Position numbers and translations under genes: made by a program. A stretch of DNA of 64,000 nt, from NCBI GenBank assembly GCA_963696505.1, contig CAVOKN010000025.1, positions 99,032 to 163,031 of the forward strand, in the 5' to 3' direction. Below are positions 43,586 through 53,310 of this stretch, piece after piece. Positions within the stretch are counted from its first letter, which is position 1, and the number at the start of each line of letters is the position of its first letter. The DNA is from CAVOKN01 sp963696505 (GTDB taxonomy: Bacteria > Pseudomonadota > Gammaproteobacteria > Burkholderiales > Rhodocyclaceae). The notes under the pieces were generated by a model. That model saw only the letters and a list, made by a program, of their open reading frames with translations. It had not been told where the DNA came from and ran no database searches.

Positions 43586-44362
43586 ATGACGCATCCCACC
43601 GTCCGGCAAGCCTTCTCGGCCGTTGTCATCACGCTCGACTGTGCGGGGCAGCTTGCGGCATGCCTGGACAGCCTTGCCTTTGCCGACGAGATTCTCGTCG
43701 TGGATTCCGGCAGCACCGACGGCACCGTTGCGCTGGCGCAAAGCCGCGGCGCCCGCGTCATCCACCAGGACTGGCTCGGCTTCGGCCCGCAGAAGCAATT
43801 CGCCGCGGAACAGGCGCGGCACGACTGGGTGCTGTCCATCGACAGCGACGAGCGCGTGACCCCCGAACTGCGGTCGAGCATCGAGCGCGCGCTACAGGCG
43901 CCGCAATTCCGCGCCTTCGAGTTCCCCCGCTGCAACCGTTTCATGGGTCGCTATCTGCGTCATGGGGAGGGCTATCCAGACCTGGGCGTGCGCCTGTTCG
44001 ACCGGCGCCATGCCCGCTGGTCCGACGACGCGGTACACGAGCGCGTCATCAACCTGACGGCCGTGGGACGGTTGGAAGGTGACCTGCTGCATGAATCGGC
44101 GGAGAGCCTGGAAAGCTACCTCGCCAAGCAGAACCGCTACACCACGCTCGCCGCCGAGGCGATGCTGCGCGAGGGACGCCGCGCGACGCCGGCGCGCCTG
44201 TTCCTCTCGCCGGCGGTGCGCTTCGTCAAGTTCTACCTGCTGCGCAAGGGCTTCCTCGACGGCGTGCCTGGCCTGGTGCATACGCTGATCGGCTGCCAGA
44301 ACAGCTTCGTCAAGTACGCCAAGGCGCTGGATGGGGCGCGGCGAGGTGACGAGGGGCGCTGA
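43586..44362 (+). CDS. GT2 glycosyltransferase of LPS core (WaaE/KdtX-like)
   Basis: 258 residues, GT-A fold. FSAVVITLDCAGQLAACLDS and DEILVVDSGSTDGTVALAQ give the nucleotide site, DWVLSIDSDERVTPEL the DxD, and NRFMGRYLRHGEGYPDLGVR plus HERVI the acceptor region seen in WaaE-type core beta-glucosyltransferases. It would have been divergent from waaC before the two insertions. Substrate assignment is by family and neighbourhood. Confidence 0.8.
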   Translation: MTHPTVRQAFSAVVITLDCAGQLAACLDSLAFADEILVVDSGSTDGTVALAQSRGARVIHQDWLGFGPQKQFAAEQARHDWVLSIDSDERVTPELRSSIERALQAPQFRAFEFPRCNRFMGRYLRHGEGYPDLGVRLFDRRHARWSDDAVHERVINLTAVGRLEGDLLHESAESLESYLAKQNRYTTLAAEAMLREGRRATPARLFLSPAVRFVKFYLLRKGFLDGVPGLVHTLIGCQNSFVKYAKALDGARRGDEGR

Positions 44363-44367
44363 AGGCT

Positions 44368-44387
44368 GGTGCCCCATGCCGGGCACC
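44368..44387 (+). terminator. Candidate hairpin behind the waaE-like gene
   Basis: GGTGCCC, loop, GGGCACC, starting 6 bp behind the stop codon. No T-tract. Confidence 0.45.
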
Positions 44388-44449
44388 CCGTAGGTGTGGG
44401 AGGCTGACTCTACCATTACAAATAATGCGCAATAATGTACTATTGGCTC

Positions 44450-45079
44450 ATGGAAAACACCATGAGCACAGGCAAGGCGGCGAAGCTGCTGGGCGTCTCG
44501 GTCAAGACCTTGCAGCGCTGGGAGCGCGAGGGGCGGCTCACTGCTGTGGCGCGCACCGACAGCAATCGGCGCCTGTATACCGAAGCGCAGATTCGCGAAT
44601 TCATCGGCCTGCGCCAGTCGGTGAATACGCCGATCCGGCTGGTGGCGTACTGCCGCGTCTCCAGTGCCGCGCAAGAACCGGATTTGGCGAATCAGCGCAA
44701 AGTGCTGGAGGAATTCGTGGTGGCCAAAGGTCTTGCCAACGTCGAGTTTGTCGAGGAAGTGGGCGGCGGGCTGAACTTCAAGCGCAAGCGGGTTCTGGCG
44801 CTGATGGAAGATATTGGCCGACGCGAAGTCAAGACACTGATTCTGGCGCACAGGGATCGGCTGACCCGGTTCGGCTTCGAGTGGTTCGAGCACTTTGCCA
44901 AAATCAATGGCTGCGAACTGCTAGTGCTCAATCAAGAACGTCTTTCTCCCGAGCAGGAAATGGTGCAGGACTTGATGACCATCGTGCATTGCTTTTCGTC
45001 CCGGTTATACGGTCTGAGGAACTACCGAAAAAAGCTGGACGAGGCATTGAAGAAGGATGCGAACAATGAGCCAAGCTGA
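44450..45079 (+). CDS. tnpA: IS607 TnpA serine recombinase
   Basis: About 209 residues. A MerR-like N-terminal helix-turn-helix (STGKAAKLLGVSVKTLQRWE) is followed by a resolvase-type catalytic domain: LVAYCRVSSAAQEPDLANQ with the nucleophilic Ser, and LILAHRDRLTRFGFEWF. The HTH-before-catalytic order is diagnostic of IS607. ATG 44450 is taken as start, but 44462 is equally possible. Confidence 0.9.
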   Translation: MENTMSTGKAAKLLGVSVKTLQRWEREGRLTAVARTDSNRRLYTEAQIREFIGLRQSVNTPIRLVAYCRVSSAAQEPDLANQRKVLEEFVVAKGLANVEFVEEVGGGLNFKRKRVLALMEDIGRREVKTLILAHRDRLTRFGFEWFEHFAKINGCELLVLNQERLSPEQEMVQDLMTIVHCFSSRLYGLRNYRKKLDEALKKDANNEPS

Positions 45080-45383
45080 GAAAGTGACTATCTATTGCCA
45101 CGGTGGATGCGGGCGCTTTGTGACGTTACGTAAGAGCAAGGTTCATCAGGCCGATTATTACTTATGTCATTCCCGGCTGGACGGGATTGAGTGCGAAGCA
45201 AAGCTTGCGCCACTGCAACCCGGCAAGGTTCGCGTGGAGGATATGTACGCCGCCGCATCGTTCTGGGGGTATCGCGATGTATGGCCTGACGCACCGCAGG
45301 CAGCATCGGTCATGCGTGCCCGCGAGATTCTTGCGGCGGGTGTGGCGCAAATGGCCATCGAACAGGCCCGGCGATGCAACTGA
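45066..45383 (+). CDS. Small Cys-containing ORF between tnpA and tnpB
   Basis: 105 residues overlapping tnpA by 14 bp and tnpB by 10 bp. Four Cys and a His early on (IYCHGGCGRFV then YLCHSRLDGIEC) could form a small zinc site. The C-terminal part is helical (REILAAGVAQMAIEQARR). Overlap on both sides argues for translation. Not a standard IS607 gene; function unknown. Confidence 0.55.
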   Translation: MSQAEKVTIYCHGGCGRFVTLRKSKVHQADYYLCHSRLDGIECEAKLAPLQPGKVRVEDMYAAASFWGYRDVWPDAPQAASVMRAREILAAGVAQMAIEQARRCN

Positions 45384-46747
45384 CCCACAAGATCGCACTT
45401 TGTCCAACGCAAGAACAGGGGAACTACTTCGCCCGCGCCTGCGGCACGGCGCGCAAGGTGTGGAACTGGGCGCTGGATGAGTGGAACAAGCAATACGCGG
45501 CGGGCCAAAAGCCCAACGCGATGGCGCTCAAAAAACAATTCAACGCGGTCAAATACCAATTGTTCCCTTGGCTCAAGGATATGCACCGCGACAGCCACGC
45601 CCAACCATTCGAGCATCTGGCTCGTGCATGGAAACGGTTCTTTGCCGACATCGAGGCAGGAGCGCGTATCGCCCCTGATTGCAAACACCTGCGCCGCAGT
45701 CTGCGCCAGCAGGGCGTGAAGTTGGCGTATCCGCCGACCTTCAAGAAGAAGGGGCGGTGTCTGGACAGCTTTTACGTCGCCAACGACAAGTTCAAAGTAG
45801 ATGGGAAAACCATCCGCTTGCCCAAGATTGGCGATGTGTCGATGCGTGAGGCGCTGCGTTTCAAGGGAAAGATTCTCGGGGCAACGGTATCGCGCACTGC
45901 CGAGCGCGGGTTCGTTGCCATCCAGGTCGAGGTGCCCGATGCCGTGTTTTACCGACAACGCAATGGCAATGCGATTGAAGGCGTCGATCTGGGCATCAAG
46001 GCCGCAGCCACGCTGTCCAGCGGCGAGGCCATTGAGGCACCCAAACCGCTCAAGGCGGCGTTGCGCCGGCTGAAGATTCGTGGACGGCGTCTGAGCCGCA
46101 AAGTGGAAGCGGCGAAGGTCAAGGCCGGGTTTGTACCCAAGGCCAATCTGCCCAAAGGCACGAAACTTCCTGCTTCGAACAATCGCAAGAAGTCTGCTGC
46201 GACATTGGCAAGGCTGCACGCCCGCGTTGCCAATGTCCGAGCGGATTTCACCCACAAGCTCACGATCCGGCTCTGCCGCAAAAACCAAGCGGTGGTGATC
46301 GAGGATTTGAACGTCAAGGGCATGCTGGCGAACGATAAACTCGCCCGCGCCATCAGCGACGTGGGCTTTGGGATGTTTCGCTTGAAGCTCGAATACAAGG
46401 CTGAACGTTACGGCACCCGGCTGGTCATTGCTGATCGCTGGTATCCGAGCAGCCGCTTGTGTTCGGTCTGTGGCTGGAAAAACGAGGCGTTGGCCTTGCG
46501 CGACCGGGAATGGACGTGTGCGCAGTGCGGCACACACCATGACCGCGATCTCAACGCGGCACGCAACCTCGAACGGCTGGCAACCGCAACTGCCCTACCC
46601 GTGGCGAGTCCGTCCGGCAACGGCGGCGCTGCCTCTGGAATGGTTCCAGAGACAGCCGGGAAAGTCACGCCTGTCAAATACGAATGTGGTCAGCAAGACA
46701 CGTCGGGGCAGGAAAAGAACCGTGCGCATATTTGCGCACTTTCTTGA
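45374..46747 (+). CDS. tnpB: TnpB RNA-guided nuclease
   Basis: 457 residues, full length. N-terminal helix-turn-helix-like segment (KIALCPTQEQGNYFARACGT), wedge region, then the split RuvC domain with Asp205 (EGVDLGIK), Glu310 (VIEDLNVKG) and Asp392 (DRDLNAARN). A zinc finger has Cys363, Cys366, Cys382 and Cys385. TnpB cuts DNA with an omega RNA made from the element's right end, helping element retention. All catalytic residues are present. Confidence 0.93.
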   Translation: MQLTHKIALCPTQEQGNYFARACGTARKVWNWALDEWNKQYAAGQKPNAMALKKQFNAVKYQLFPWLKDMHRDSHAQPFEHLARAWKRFFADIEAGARIAPDCKHLRRSLRQQGVKLAYPPTFKKKGRCLDSFYVANDKFKVDGKTIRLPKIGDVSMREALRFKGKILGATVSRTAERGFVAIQVEVPDAVFYRQRNGNAIEGVDLGIKAAATLSSGEAIEAPKPLKAALRRLKIRGRRLSRKVEAAKVKAGFVPKANLPKGTKLPASNNRKKSAATLARLHARVANVRADFTHKLTIRLCRKNQAVVIEDLNVKGMLANDKLARAISDVGFGMFRLKLEYKAERYGTRLVIADRWYPSSRLCSVCGWKNEALALRDREWTCAQCGTHHDRDLNAARNLERLATATALPVASPSGNGGAASGMVPETAGKVTPVKYECGQQDTSGQEKNRAHICALS

Positions 46748-46759
46748 TAGCAGAATCGG
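46600..46759 (+). ncRNA. Predicted omega RNA (right-end RNA) of the IS607 element
   Basis: In characterised IS605/IS607 elements the TnpB guide RNA is transcribed across the 3' end of tnpB and the right end, with the guide taken from the flanking DNA. Here that span is perfectly kept in both copies. The 5' limit is a guess. The guide would begin at 46760. Confidence 0.4.
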
Positions 46760-46796
46760 TCAGGCACATTTTCCCTCGACGAATTCAGGACCGACC

Positions 46797-47366
46797 ATGC
46801 AACACGCCGTGATCGCATCGCTCTCGGAGGGCGAATACCTCGCAGGAGAGCGCGTCTGCCGCGTCAAGCACGAGTACGTGGCCGGCGAGGTGTTCGCCAT
46901 GGCGGGTGCCTCCAAGACGCACGGCACGCTGGCCTTGAACGTCGCTGTTGCGCTGCGAACGCACCTGCGCGGTTCCCCCTGCCGCACCTTCATCGCCGAC
47001 ATGAAGCTGCGGGTGGCCGAGGCCAACACCTACTACTACCCGGATGTGCTGGTCACCTGCGCGGAGCAGGACGCAGCCAGTGATGCCCCCGCGGACTACG
47101 TCGAGGCGCCGAAACTCGTCGTGGAAGTCCTCTCACCCGCCACCGAGCACATCGACCGCCGCGAGAAACTGCTCGCCTATCGGCGGCTGCCGAGCCTCGC
47201 CGAATACATGCTGATCGACCAGGAACGGCGTTGGGTCGAGATCTACCGCCGCACCGAAGCCGGCTGGAGCCACGACATCTATCAGCCCGGCGACGTGATC
47301 GACATCGCGTCGGTCGGAATGAGCCTCGATTTCGACCGTCTGTACGAAGACAGCGGCGTCTTGTAG
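46797..47366 (+). CDS. Uma2-family putative nuclease
   Basis: 189 residues from ATG 46797. VKHEYVAGEVFAMAGASKTH, RTFIADMKLRV, YYYPDVLVTC (Asp) and KLVVEVLSPATEHIDRREKL (Glu, Lys) are standard for the family. Related to the copy at 28.5 kb. It lies 37 bp behind the IS607 right end. Intact. Confidence 0.85.
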   Translation: MQHAVIASLSEGEYLAGERVCRVKHEYVAGEVFAMAGASKTHGTLALNVAVALRTHLRGSPCRTFIADMKLRVAEANTYYYPDVLVTCAEQDAASDAPADYVEAPKLVVEVLSPATEHIDRREKLLAYRRLPSLAEYMLIDQERRWVEIYRRTEAGWSHDIYQPGDVIDIASVGMSLDFDRLYEDSGVL

Positions 47367-47500
47367 CGACTGACTTTCCCCGCTCTCCGGTACCGCGCGG
47401 CCCGACTCCGAGACCGACCTCCCGGTCGTCGCGCCGCTGCGCCCTGGGGCGAGGGCGGATGATTGTAGAATCCGGATCGACCAGACAAGAATCTGCCACC

Positions 47501-48074
47501 ATGGCCCTGCCCCGCCGCGATCCCGAGTACCACACCTATGCCCACCTGCGTGCCTGGCCGGAGGAAACGCGCTACGAACTGATCGATGGCGTGGCGTACG
47601 CCATGAATGCGCCGCGGCGCATTCACCAGAAGGTGCTGGGGCAGATCTATCGTCAGGTGGCAGCAGCCCTCGATGGTTCCCCCTGTGAAGCCTATATCGC
47701 GCCGTTCGACGTGAGGCTGCCCAAGGCAGGGGAGGCGGACGACGCCATCGACACGGTGGTGCAGCCGGACCTATCCGTGATCTGCGATCGCGCCAAACTC
47801 GACGACCTCGGCTGCCGAGGGGCGCCGGACTGGGTGGTCGAGATCGTCTCGCCGGCCACAGCCGGGCACGATCACATCGTCAAGCGCAACGTTCTACGAG
47901 CGGTCGGGCGTGCGGGAATTCTGGCTGGTGCACCCCGGCGACCGCCTGGTGACGGTGTACCGCCTGATCGGCGGCGCATACGGCCGGCCCGAAATCAGCG
48001 AGATGACGGGGCAACTCGCCGCCGGCATCCTCCCCGAGGTGGTGGTGGATTGGGGGAAGGTGGAACTGGAGTGA
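47501..48074 (+). pseudogene. Uma2-family gene with a +1 frameshift
   Basis: From ATG 47501 the frame reads ETRYELIDGVAYAMNAPRRI, PFDVRLPKAG, VVQPDLSVIC and DWVVEIVSPATAGHDHIVKR. Near 47901 one extra G shifts the frame. The following frame FYERSGVREFWLVHPGD to GILPEVVVDWGKVELE continues to TGA 48074. Removing one base gives 190 residues, the normal length. Confidence 0.85.
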
Positions 48075-48287
48075 GGGGGCAGGGATGTGGCGGGTGTGCG
48101 GGCGAGTACCTTGGCAGCCTTCAGCATGTCAAAAACATGCCCTTGATTGGGAGACGTCGCTCGCCAGGACCTTGAAACGACTGCTGGGCCTGAACCGCGA
48201 CACTGGCGAGCGATCGCGGGGGGGGCTCAGATGCGTTGGTCCAGCATTCCACCGTTCCTAAGCCAATGTGGAGCAAGTCCGATCAAG

Positions 48288-48626
48288 TCATGACCTTGAC
48301 ATTACGACGATGCAGGCTACCGCGAGAAGAATCCCTGCTATCCGCGTTCCGTTGATGTTCTCGCCCGAGTAGAGTCCGAAAACTGTTATCACCAGCATCG
48401 TCCCGATCATCATGATCGGGGATATCTTCGACACATCATAATGCTTCAATGCCAAGTAATAGCAGACGAAGGATACGAGGTAGGTAATCGCGCTCGCGCA
48501 CAAGTACGCCAGCCATCGCCGGCTCAGGACGTCAGAAGAACTGCCGATCTTCAGCCCGATCTGGGCTACGGACGTGCTGACGATTCCCGCCACGACATAA
48601 GTCACCGGGCTGAGTTTCTCGATCAC
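48288..48626 (-). CDS. Small EamA/SMR-like membrane protein
   Basis: 112 residues from a GTG overlapping the stop of the next gene upstream (GTGA). Four hydrophobic helices, for example VTYVVAGIVSTSVAQIGLK and ITYLVSFVCYYLALKHYD. The fold resembles half-size DMT transporters such as ArnE/ArnF. Behind a GtrB-like transferase it could flip the undecaprenyl-phosphate sugar, the job done by GtrA in phage cassettes; this is inference. Confidence 0.7.
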   Translation of the reverse strand: MIEKLSPVTYVVAGIVSTSVAQIGLKIGSSSDVLSRRWLAYLCASAITYLVSFVCYYLALKHYDVSKISPIMMIGTMLVITVFGLYSGENINGTRIAGILLAVACIVVMSRS

Positions 48627-49555
48627 AGGTTCTTCTCCGCGATGACATAGGTTGGCCTGTTCTTTGTCTCGATGAACATCTTTCCCAGGTACTCTCCGAG
48701 GATGCCGAGAAAGATAAGTTGCACGCCGCCCAGGAACAGGACGGAAACCAGCACGGATGCCCATCCGACAAGCGCCGTCCCGAAAAAAAGCTTCTCGAAT
48801 AACGCATAGGCGGCATACAGAAACGATAGCACGGAGAGGCTCAGGCCCAGCGCCGTGGCAAGCCTCAGAGGGACAATGCTGAAAGATGTGATTCCCTGGC
48901 CGGCGAGACTCAGCATCCGCCTCAGGGAGTATTTCGACACGCCCGCATGCCGTTCCTGCGCCACGTACTCGACCCCCGTCTGCCTGAAACCCAGCCAGGC
49001 GATAATTCCCCTTACGAATATCCAGTTTTCCTTGAAGCGGCGCAGTTCCGTGACCACCTTCTTGTCCAGAAGCCTGAAGTCCGCAGAACCCTCGGGAATC
49101 TCCACGTCGCAGATCCTGTTCATCAGCGCGTAGAAATACCTTGAAGTCATACGCTTGACGAGGCCCGATCGCACGGTTTCCTGCCGGATCGTATAGACGA
49201 TGTCATATCCTTCGCGCCATTTCTCGACCAGGGTTGGAATCAACTCGGGCGGGTGCTGCATGTCGGCGTCCAAGCTGATCACGCAGTCTCCGCCCGCGTG
49301 GTCGATGCCGGCCATCAGCGCCTTCTGGTGCCCGAAGTTCCTGGCGAAGGAAATGAACTTGATATTTCCGTCGGAGCGGGCCATCTCCTTGATCCTGTCC
49401 AGGGTTGCGTCCGTGCTCCCGTCGTCGATGAATATGATCTCGTAAGGGCCTAGGCCGCGGAGGCTGCGCAGGACGCTTTCCGTGACAATGGGAACATTGT
49501 CCGCCTCGTTGAAGGCCGGCACGATTACCGAGATCAGTTCAGGCCTGTCGCTCAT
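48623..49555 (-). CDS. GtrB/ArnC-like polyprenyl-phosphate glycosyltransferase
   Basis: 310 residues, GT2. ISVIVPAFNEADNVPIV, EIIFIDDGSTDATLDRIKE, FARNFGHQKALMAGIDHAGG and VISLDADMQHPPELI form the catalytic GT-A domain (DAD is the metal site). Two C-terminal membrane helices (about 230-295) anchor it. Such enzymes make undecaprenyl-phosphate-linked sugars on the inner face of the membrane for glycan decoration. Confidence 0.88.
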   Translation of the reverse strand: MSDRPELISVIVPAFNEADNVPIVTESVLRSLRGLGPYEIIFIDDGSTDATLDRIKEMARSDGNIKFISFARNFGHQKALMAGIDHAGGDCVISLDADMQHPPELIPTLVEKWREGYDIVYTIRQETVRSGLVKRMTSRYFYALMNRICDVEIPEGSADFRLLDKKVVTELRRFKENWIFVRGIIAWLGFRQTGVEYVAQERHAGVSKYSLRRMLSLAGQGITSFSIVPLRLATALGLSLSVLSFLYAAYALFEKLFFGTALVGWASVLVSVLFLGGVQLIFLGILGEYLGKMFIETKNRPTYVIAEKNL

Positions 49556-49802
49556 GGATTAGCCTCGGGAGGATGGCGCCGCATCGCCACCCGCTCGGAG
49601 ATTGGGGATGCAGCGGATATGACCGCCGGGGAGCGCTCCGGCCGAGCCCTTGTCTGACGGTCCCGCCCGGCACTGCGAGCATGCCACGGACAGGGGCGTG
49701 ATCGCCCGGGTTCGGGGATGTCGGGGTCCAATCTTCGTCCTCCCATGTCCGGCCAGGCCTGGGCATGAACGGTGACTCGCCGGGCCGTGGTCCCCTTTAT
49801 GG
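49556..49802. other. 247-bp gap within the gtr-like cassette
   Basis: No supported gene; the short open frames across it have no coding character. It may carry the promoter of the two genes to its left. Confidence 0.5.
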
Positions 49803-51978
49803 TCAATGTGAAGCAACCTTCAGCCTGATCAAACCGATTCCGAGGCGCCGGTCGTCGGCGCTCAAGCCCAACTGGGCGGGCGACATCGGATTGGCAATGC
49901 GGAACTTCAGTTCCAGGTGACCGGACTGGAGGAGGGAGGCGGGAATGCTCAACGTCTTCGTCAAAGGCATCCGATCGGCTGCAGCGTAAACATGCCACTC
50001 GCCGACCGGTTCACCATTTGCAGACAGACTCACGTCCTGCCGTTGATGGGACCCGGCCGAGAATACATTGAAGGTGATCTCGAGCGTGACGTCATGCTGC
50101 GGCTTGTCGCGGTAATTGAAGTTCAGGAATGCCTCGTCACCGTCCGACCATGTTCCCCAGTCCTCGGCACCGGACCATCCGAAGCCCGTGTACGTCCTGG
50201 GCGCGGCGGATGTGAAACTGACCTCCCTGCCTTTTTCGAGAGGTATGCCGAAATCGTTGTCGCTCCTGAACTCAGGATGGCCGGACGCAGAACGCGAGCC
50301 GAGAAATCCGGGCGCGAAGACGACGAAGTTGTCGATCCGCGCCAGAAGGTCGAGTTCCTGCTTTCGCGCCGCCAGCGCCCCCGCGATCGCTTCGGAGACG
50401 ATGTACATCGTGTCGGGCCTGTATTTGCCGAATCTGAGGTCCGCGTGCTCCTGCCGCGCCAGAGGCAGCATTTCCTGCGGATACCGGGAAAAGAATCCGA
50501 TGTTGATCTGCTTGCCGTGAGAGGCGGCCAACAGGGCGAAGGGGATGATCACGCCGAACGGACCGGGCGTTGTCGCCGACAGCCGGGGATAATGCCCAAT
50601 CAACGCATTCCAGTCGTTGGACTGCAGCGGTGTTCTCCAGTTGCTCTCCTTGCGGTACATACTGGCGTAGTGGGCGAACTTTCCCGACAGGTCGTACACC
50701 TGCACGAGCGTCGCGCAGATCAGCAGGGCAAGTGCGGCCTTTCTTGATTCCCTACGTGCCAGCAGCATGAGAGCGCCAAAGAGAATCAGGTACCACACCG
50801 GCCAGAAAAAGCGCCCGGACGCACGAAATATCTCAGATAGCGGGCCATAGATGTTGGGATAGGTGATGAGTGTCGATTTCGCCGAGCGAGACAACATTGC
50901 TCAGGGCGTAGAATGTGAGGGCGCAACAGAGCAGGACGAGCCAGTAGTTCTCGCCCAGCCACTGACGACGGAATACGGTCCGCCACGCTGGAATGGCCAA
51001 GGCGGCGAGCATCAGGATGATGCCCGCTCCAAGATAGCCGAATCCCTCGTAGTGTCCGGATCCCCACGGGCGCTCCGCGAGGAGCCTCGACCAGCCCCCG
51101 AAGGGATTGATCGGCGCGTTCAGATTCAGCGCGTAATAGCCGAATCCCGTATGGTAGCCAGACGACGGCGTTACGGGCTGAAGGGCGAAGAACAGCGCAA
51201 CGGCAGGCAGAAGCGAGCCAACCGACAGCATTGCGGCCTGGGCGATGGAGCACGATCGGAGAAGGGCAACTTGGCGATAGAGGAAGGCGCAAAGGAGGAG
51301 CCATGACATCACCAGCAGGTACATGTGAACCCAGAGGGCCAGGAGAAAGAGGGCGGCCCAGGCGAGCATCCCTTTCCGGGTCACCGTCTGTTCCAGCATC
51401 AGATTGAGGGCGAAAAGAATCAGGAAATGGCTCATCAGGCTTATGTGCTGGGCCTCGGCGCGGAACAGCATGATCGGGCTGACGACGAAGAGCGTCGCGC
51501 CCAGTGTTCTTGCCGCCATCGGCGAGCCGGTCCTGCGCAGGAGAAGCATTGCGGCCACTCCCTGCAGCACGCAACTGATCAGGATCCATATGCCGTGGAA
51601 TTGCAGAGGCTCCTTAGGAAACCAGCCGTTGAACACCTTGACCAGAAGAACGAAGGGATATCCTTCAACGGCGAGCAGGCTGGTCCCGTAGGGATGCGCA
51701 TAGTTGCGTATCGCGCCAATGGGGACACTCCAAGGTTCGTTTCTGAAGAAGTGAAGGCCGAGAACGTGGGCGGCCATGTCTCCTTCGAGTGTCCATTCGA
51801 TGTTCGTGATGTTAAGAATGGAAAAGCCGAAAACGGCGGCGTAAAGAACGAATCCCAGCACGGCGCCGACAACTAGGTCGTCGTTCCCGAAAAGGCTCGA
51901 CTTGCGCTTCAGCAGCAGGATCGCGCTGTAACCAGTGTAGACCGGCAGTCCGGCGATGGCGGAAGTCAATTCGAGCAT
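49803..51978 (-). pseudogene. Polytopic membrane protein (DUF6311-like GT-C type), frameshifted
   Basis: Two frames, 51978-50833 and 50897-49803, join near 50865 if one extra base is removed, giving 724 residues. The first about 480 residues are a chain of membrane helices with long periplasmic loops (WTLEGDMAAHVLGLHFFRNE, HPYGTSLLAVEGYP), as in lipid-linked-sugar-dependent transferases. The last about 200 are a beta-rich soluble domain (GEPVGEWHVYAAADRMPLTK). With the GtrB-like and SMR-like genes it forms a plausible three-part glycan-modification cassette. The DUF6311 assignment is from memory of the family. Confidence 0.65.
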
Positions 51979-52511
51979 GCGTTTCTCTTTTCAAGGCCTG
52001 GCCGGCACTCCGCTACGTCATGGGTTGTGCTGCCATGCGGTTCGGGCGTGCCGCTTCAACGGACGCAGCGCCCTGCGCCTGCCCGCGCATGAGGTGCTGG
52101 AACACCAAGCTGGTCATGCGCAGTACTAGCCGCGCGGCGATCGGAGTGTGGGAATGCGGATTCAGATGAACCTCGTGATAGGGGATGCATCCCTTCGTGA
52201 CGGAGGGCCAGCGGAGTCGTGGCACCGGAAGTGTAGCGAAAGTCGCTGCGCGCAAGGAGGACCTTTGCGTGGCGCGGCGTCTGTTCGGCTGATGGTGGGG
52301 ATTCCGGCCCGGGCCTGAATCCGGGATAATCCCGGGAAACATGAACGAATTATTGCCTGACTGCCGGACGCGCGGGGCGCGGGGCTCGCGCCTCTTCCGC
52401 CCGGACGGAATCCGTCGGCAGCGCACCGAGAAACGCGGCGGGCTGTGCGCGCCGCACGCCGTCCCGGTGACCGGGGTGTAGAGCGGATTCCATTCAAGCA
52501 AACGCCCGGAG
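51979..52511. other. Divergent intergenic region, 533 bp
   Basis: Lies between the - strand cassette and the + strand O-antigen operon, so it should contain both promoters. No clear gene; a 169-codon open frame on the - strand has no protein-like features. Confidence 0.6.
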
Positions 52512-53310
52512 ATGAGCAACATGGTCAGCGCCCTCTGGGCTTACCGCGGGTTTGTCGCCGGCAGCGTCAAGCGCGAATTCCAGGCCAAGTACCGCAACTC
52601 GCTGCTCGGCGCAGCCTGGACCGTGCTCAACCCGCTGGCGATGATCGTCGTCTACACGGTGATTTTTTCGCAGGTGATGAAGGCGCGCCTGCCCGGTGTC
52701 GACTCGACCTTCGCCTACAGCATCTACCTCTGCGCCGGCTTGCTGACATGGGGACTGTTCGCGGAAATTGTTGGCCGCGCGCAGAACATCTTCCTCGAGC
52801 ACGCCAATCTGATCAAGAAGCTGAGTTTCCCGCGCATGCTGCTGCCGGTCATCGTGGTGCTGGGCGCCGGGCTCAACTTCGCAATCATCTTCGGGCTGTT
52901 CCTGCTGTTTCTGCTCGTTACGGGCAATTTTCCGGGTTGGGCGATCCTGGGCGCCGTTCCGGTGCTCGTCGGTACAGATCGCCTTCTCGATCGGCCTGGG
53001 CATTACTCTCGGCGTGCTGAACGTCTTCTTCCGCGACGTCGGGCAGTTCTTCGGAATCTTCCTGCAGTTCTGGTTCTGGCTGACGCCGATCGTCTACCCG
53101 GCCTCGATCATCCCGGAAGGGGCGCGCGGCATCCTGCACGGCTGGAACCCGATGGTGCCGATCATCGCCGCCTACCAGAGCGTCTTCGTCGCGGGCCATG
53201 GCCGGACTGGCCGACACTGGCCATGCCCGACCGTTGTCGCCGGGCTACTGTGCCTGTTCGGCCTGCGCCTGTTTCGCAGGCGCGTCGGGGAGATGGTGGA
53301 CGAGCTTTGA
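52512..53310 (+). pseudogene. wzm: Wzm-type ABC-2 permease of O-antigen export (copy 1), frameshifted
   Basis: N-terminal half reads FQAKYRNSLLGAAWTVLNPLA then IVVYTVIFSQVMKARLPG, the ABC-2 polysaccharide permease signature. Near 52971 one extra G shifts the frame, and QIAFSIGLGITLGVLNVFFR to RRRVGEMVDEL completes the protein (265 residues after correction). With Wzt it would export lipid-linked O-polysaccharide across the inner membrane. Its stop overlaps the wzt ATG. Confidence 0.85.

Larger units (their letters stand above)
44400..46759 (+). mobile_element. Complete IS607-family element
   Basis: Serine recombinase, small ORF and TnpB in overlapping order. The right end, after AGAATCGG at 46759, is fixed by comparison with the remnant at 22.7-23.6 kb. 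The left end is only approximate; the upstream part contains a direct repeat AATAATG-CGC-AATAATG that may be a recombinase site. No terminal inverted repeats, as expected for IS607. Confidence 0.8.

Noticed and set aside
52013..52522. 169-codon - strand frame between the two surface-glycan operons
   Set aside because: Arg/Pro-rich with no motif, hydrophobic pattern or ribosome site; likely chance in GC-rich DNA.
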